This document shows, piece after piece, positions 19,415-20,464 of a stretch of 20,464 bases of DNA. Under the pieces are notes generated by a model. It had not been told where the DNA came from. It saw only the letters and a list, made by a program, of their open reading frames with translations, and did no database searches. The position numbers and the translations under genes are program-made. The first letter of the stretch is position 1. The number at the start of each line of letters is the position of its first letter. This DNA comes from Microcaldota archaeon (lineage in GTDB: Archaea; Micrarchaeota; Micrarchaeia; Norongarragalinales; Norongarragalinaceae), in assembly GCA_016214445.1 (NCBI GenBank), contig JACROM010000044.1, forward strand, positions 1 to 20,464, written 5' to 3'.

Positions 19415-20329
19415 ATGCAATTACGCACGAAAGACATACGAGAAAGAATCCGGGACATCGAAGACTTTCTCCTCGACGAATACAAGAAAAACCACCCAGA
19501 AAAACAAAGGGACTGGAGAACGTACGAGCAGCGCCTCGCTGCTCGTTTAAAGTACGCCATCCGCAACCTGGAACCATTGATTGACGAGGCGGTTTCAACG
19601 CTTCACGTTGAACGCAGCGCCGGCCGCGTTCCGGAACTGTCGCTAAAGCAGAAAGTAATCCTTATTCTCACCAAAGAATTGTTTGACAAGAGCAACCGAA
19701 ACATGGAAGCCATGCTAGACCTGTTCTGCCTCCTAACGGACGTGGAAATCAGTTACAAAGGCGTGGAACGTTTGTACTCGGATCCTGAAGTGGAAATGGC
19801 GTTGCATAATTTGCACGTCTTGATTCTCAAGCGCCGAGGCGTCCAGAGCGTGGACGCCTCGGGCGATGGTACGGGTTACTCGTTGCAAATCAGTCAGCAT
19901 TATTCGTCTGAAGTGAAAAAACGCGAGGACGAAGTCAAGGAAGCGGATGCAGATACGAAGAAGGCATTCGTGTACTCGTTCAAGTTGCTGGACTTGAACA
20001 CGAAATTGTACGTTGCGTTTGGTTTGAGTTTCAAGAGCGAAAAACAGGCGTACGAACGAGCCATGGCGATGTTTTCTGCGTTGGGTTTGACGTTGTCCAG
20101 CATGCGGCTGGACAAGTATTACAGCAACCCGTCTGACGTAGGAAAATTGGGTTCGAAGGTCAAAGTTTTCGTGTTGCCGAAGAAGAATGCGACGGTGAAA
20201 GGGAGTTGGGCGTGGAAGCGGCGGATGGCAGAATTCGTGTTGAATACGCCTGCATATTTGGAGGAGTATTACCGGCGGGAGAATTCGGAATCGCAAATTG
20301 GCGCTGATAAGCGTTGGTTTGGTTGGGGC
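19415..20329 (+). pseudogene. IS4-like DDE transposase, C-terminus cut off by a second IS
   Basis: 305 codons from ATG 19415 up to the inserted element. The N-terminal region (MQLRTKDIRERIRDIEDFLL) is helical. Catalytic residues are an Asp in VDASGDGTGYS (near 150), an Asp in SMRLDKYYS (near 229) and the Glu of the YREK box: YYRRENSESQIGADK fits Y-x2-R-x3-E-x6-K exactly. YREK defines the IS4-type transposases, which cut and paste through hairpin ends. The frame stays open to the window edge but loses resemblance to a transposase after RWFGW, where IS B starts. The missing C-terminus can be judged from copy B (about 30 residues after GW). It is therefore probably inactive unless IS B is removed. 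Confidence 0.8.
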
Positions 20330-20464
20330 TGTGGGACAAAAATCAGGTTTCCTTTAGCCACAACAAATTATGCCACGTCCCAGTGCAATAAACCGCAGTA
20401 TCAATACGGTCGTCCCGGCGTTGAGCAACCGTCCAACCAACCCTGTTCTTGTCTTCACCAATCC
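20330..20464 (-). mobile_element. IS element B, inverted, inserted in IS A (right end only)
   Basis: TGTGGGACAAAAATCA at 20330-20345 on the plus strand is the outer end of an element in minus orientation. It holds the 3' end of a transposase gene and continues beyond the window. The junction falls inside the transposase of IS A. Confidence 0.8.
20343..20464 (-). CDS. transposase C-terminus of IS B (partial, start outside window)
   Basis: The last 40 codons read, on the minus strand, IGEDKNRVGWTVAQRRDDRI followed by DTAVYCTGTWHNLLWLKET and TGA. GEDKNRVGW corresponds to GADKRWFGW of copy A, including the K of the YREK box, and the rest shows the C-terminus that copy A lost. The two copies differ clearly in DNA and protein, so they are related but distinct elements. 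The stop codon lies inside the terminal repeat. Confidence 0.75.
   Translation of the reverse strand, partial: IGEDKNRVGWTVAQRRDDRIDTAVYCTGTWHNLLWLKET

Larger units (their letters stand above)
19297..20329 (+). mobile_element. IS element A (IS4-like), interrupted
   Basis: The left end is TGTGGGACAAAATTCA (19297-19312). The matching right end is not present; the element stops at 20329 where a second IS begins. The ends are recognised because the neighbouring element has the same sequence in inverted orientation (15 of 16 bases). It carries one transposase gene. Confidence 0.75.

Noticed and set aside
19733..20296. A 187-codon open frame on the minus strand opposite the transposase.
   Set aside because: It is Arg/His/Phe-rich low-quality translation, lies entirely under the convincing plus-strand transposase with DDE and YREK residues, and resembles no known family.
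20346..20464. Continuation of the plus-strand transposase frame to the window end.
   Set aside because: After RWFGW the translation is Gln/Pro/Cys-rich and unlike any transposase, while the minus strand of the same bases gives a clean transposase C-terminus belonging to IS B.

Overview
The window reads as archaeal. At least six genes have an A/T-rich TATA-like box centred 25-28 nt upstream of the start codon (hicA, hicB, the AbrB gene, the giant surface gene, a winged-helix gene and the transposase). That is the pattern of leaderless archaeal transcripts. Genes inside operons instead carry AGGTGG-type Shine-Dalgarno sites. No rRNA, tRNA or CRISPR array was found. A small, perhaps DPANN-type, archaeon is my inference; the sequence does not prove it. 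The one strongly bacterial-looking item is a sigma-70-like protein at the left edge.

Layout, left to right. (1) 1-1223: a sigma-70-like fragment, then a divergent HicB/HicA pair whose starts lie symmetrically around one TATA box. (2) 1224-3404, minus strand: a three-gene membrane operon resembling the core of a type IV secretion or archaeal DNA-import (Ced/Ted-like) apparatus. It encodes a VirB2-like mini-pilin, a VirB6/CedA-like membrane protein, and a protein that looks like VirB3 plus the N-terminal half of VirB4 without its ATPase half. (3) 3423-5239, plus strand: a class I (LacD/DUF2090-like) aldolase followed 2 nt later by a class I fructose-1,6-bisphosphatase, a likely gluconeogenic pair. 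(4) 5285-6884, minus: an AbiE-like toxin-antitoxin pair. (5) 7017-10338, minus: an operon of an AbrB/MazE-type regulator, a LolD/MacB-type ABC ATPase, a membrane-anchored COG1361-like surface protein and a MacB/FtsX-type permease. (6) 10400-16872, minus: a giant glycine-rich surface protein broken in two by a frameshift or deletion. It contains tandem repeats of 831 and 843 bp, Thr/Pro/Ser stalks and a C-terminal membrane anchor. (7) 17110-18189, plus: an iron-type alcohol dehydrogenase. (8) 18190-18535: an intergenic stretch with a 108-bp element bounded by 17-bp inverted repeats. (9) 18536-19213, minus: a winged-helix/RelE-type toxin-antitoxin pair. (10) 19297-20464: an IS with an IS4-type YREK transposase, interrupted by a second, inverted copy of a related IS that runs off the window.

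The metabolic genes and the ABC operon look like ordinary chromosome. Three different toxin-antitoxin-like modules, nested IS elements and a DNA-transfer-like operon give the rest an accessory-island character. A 21-bp sequence between TATA box and predicted transcription start is shared by the secretion-like operon and the winged-helix/RelE operon 16 kb away, which suggests a common regulator. The strongest candidates for something undescribed are the reduced VirB2-VirB6-VirB3/4N operon and its regulatory link, the sigma-like protein in an archaeal context, and the broken polyglycine surface protein.
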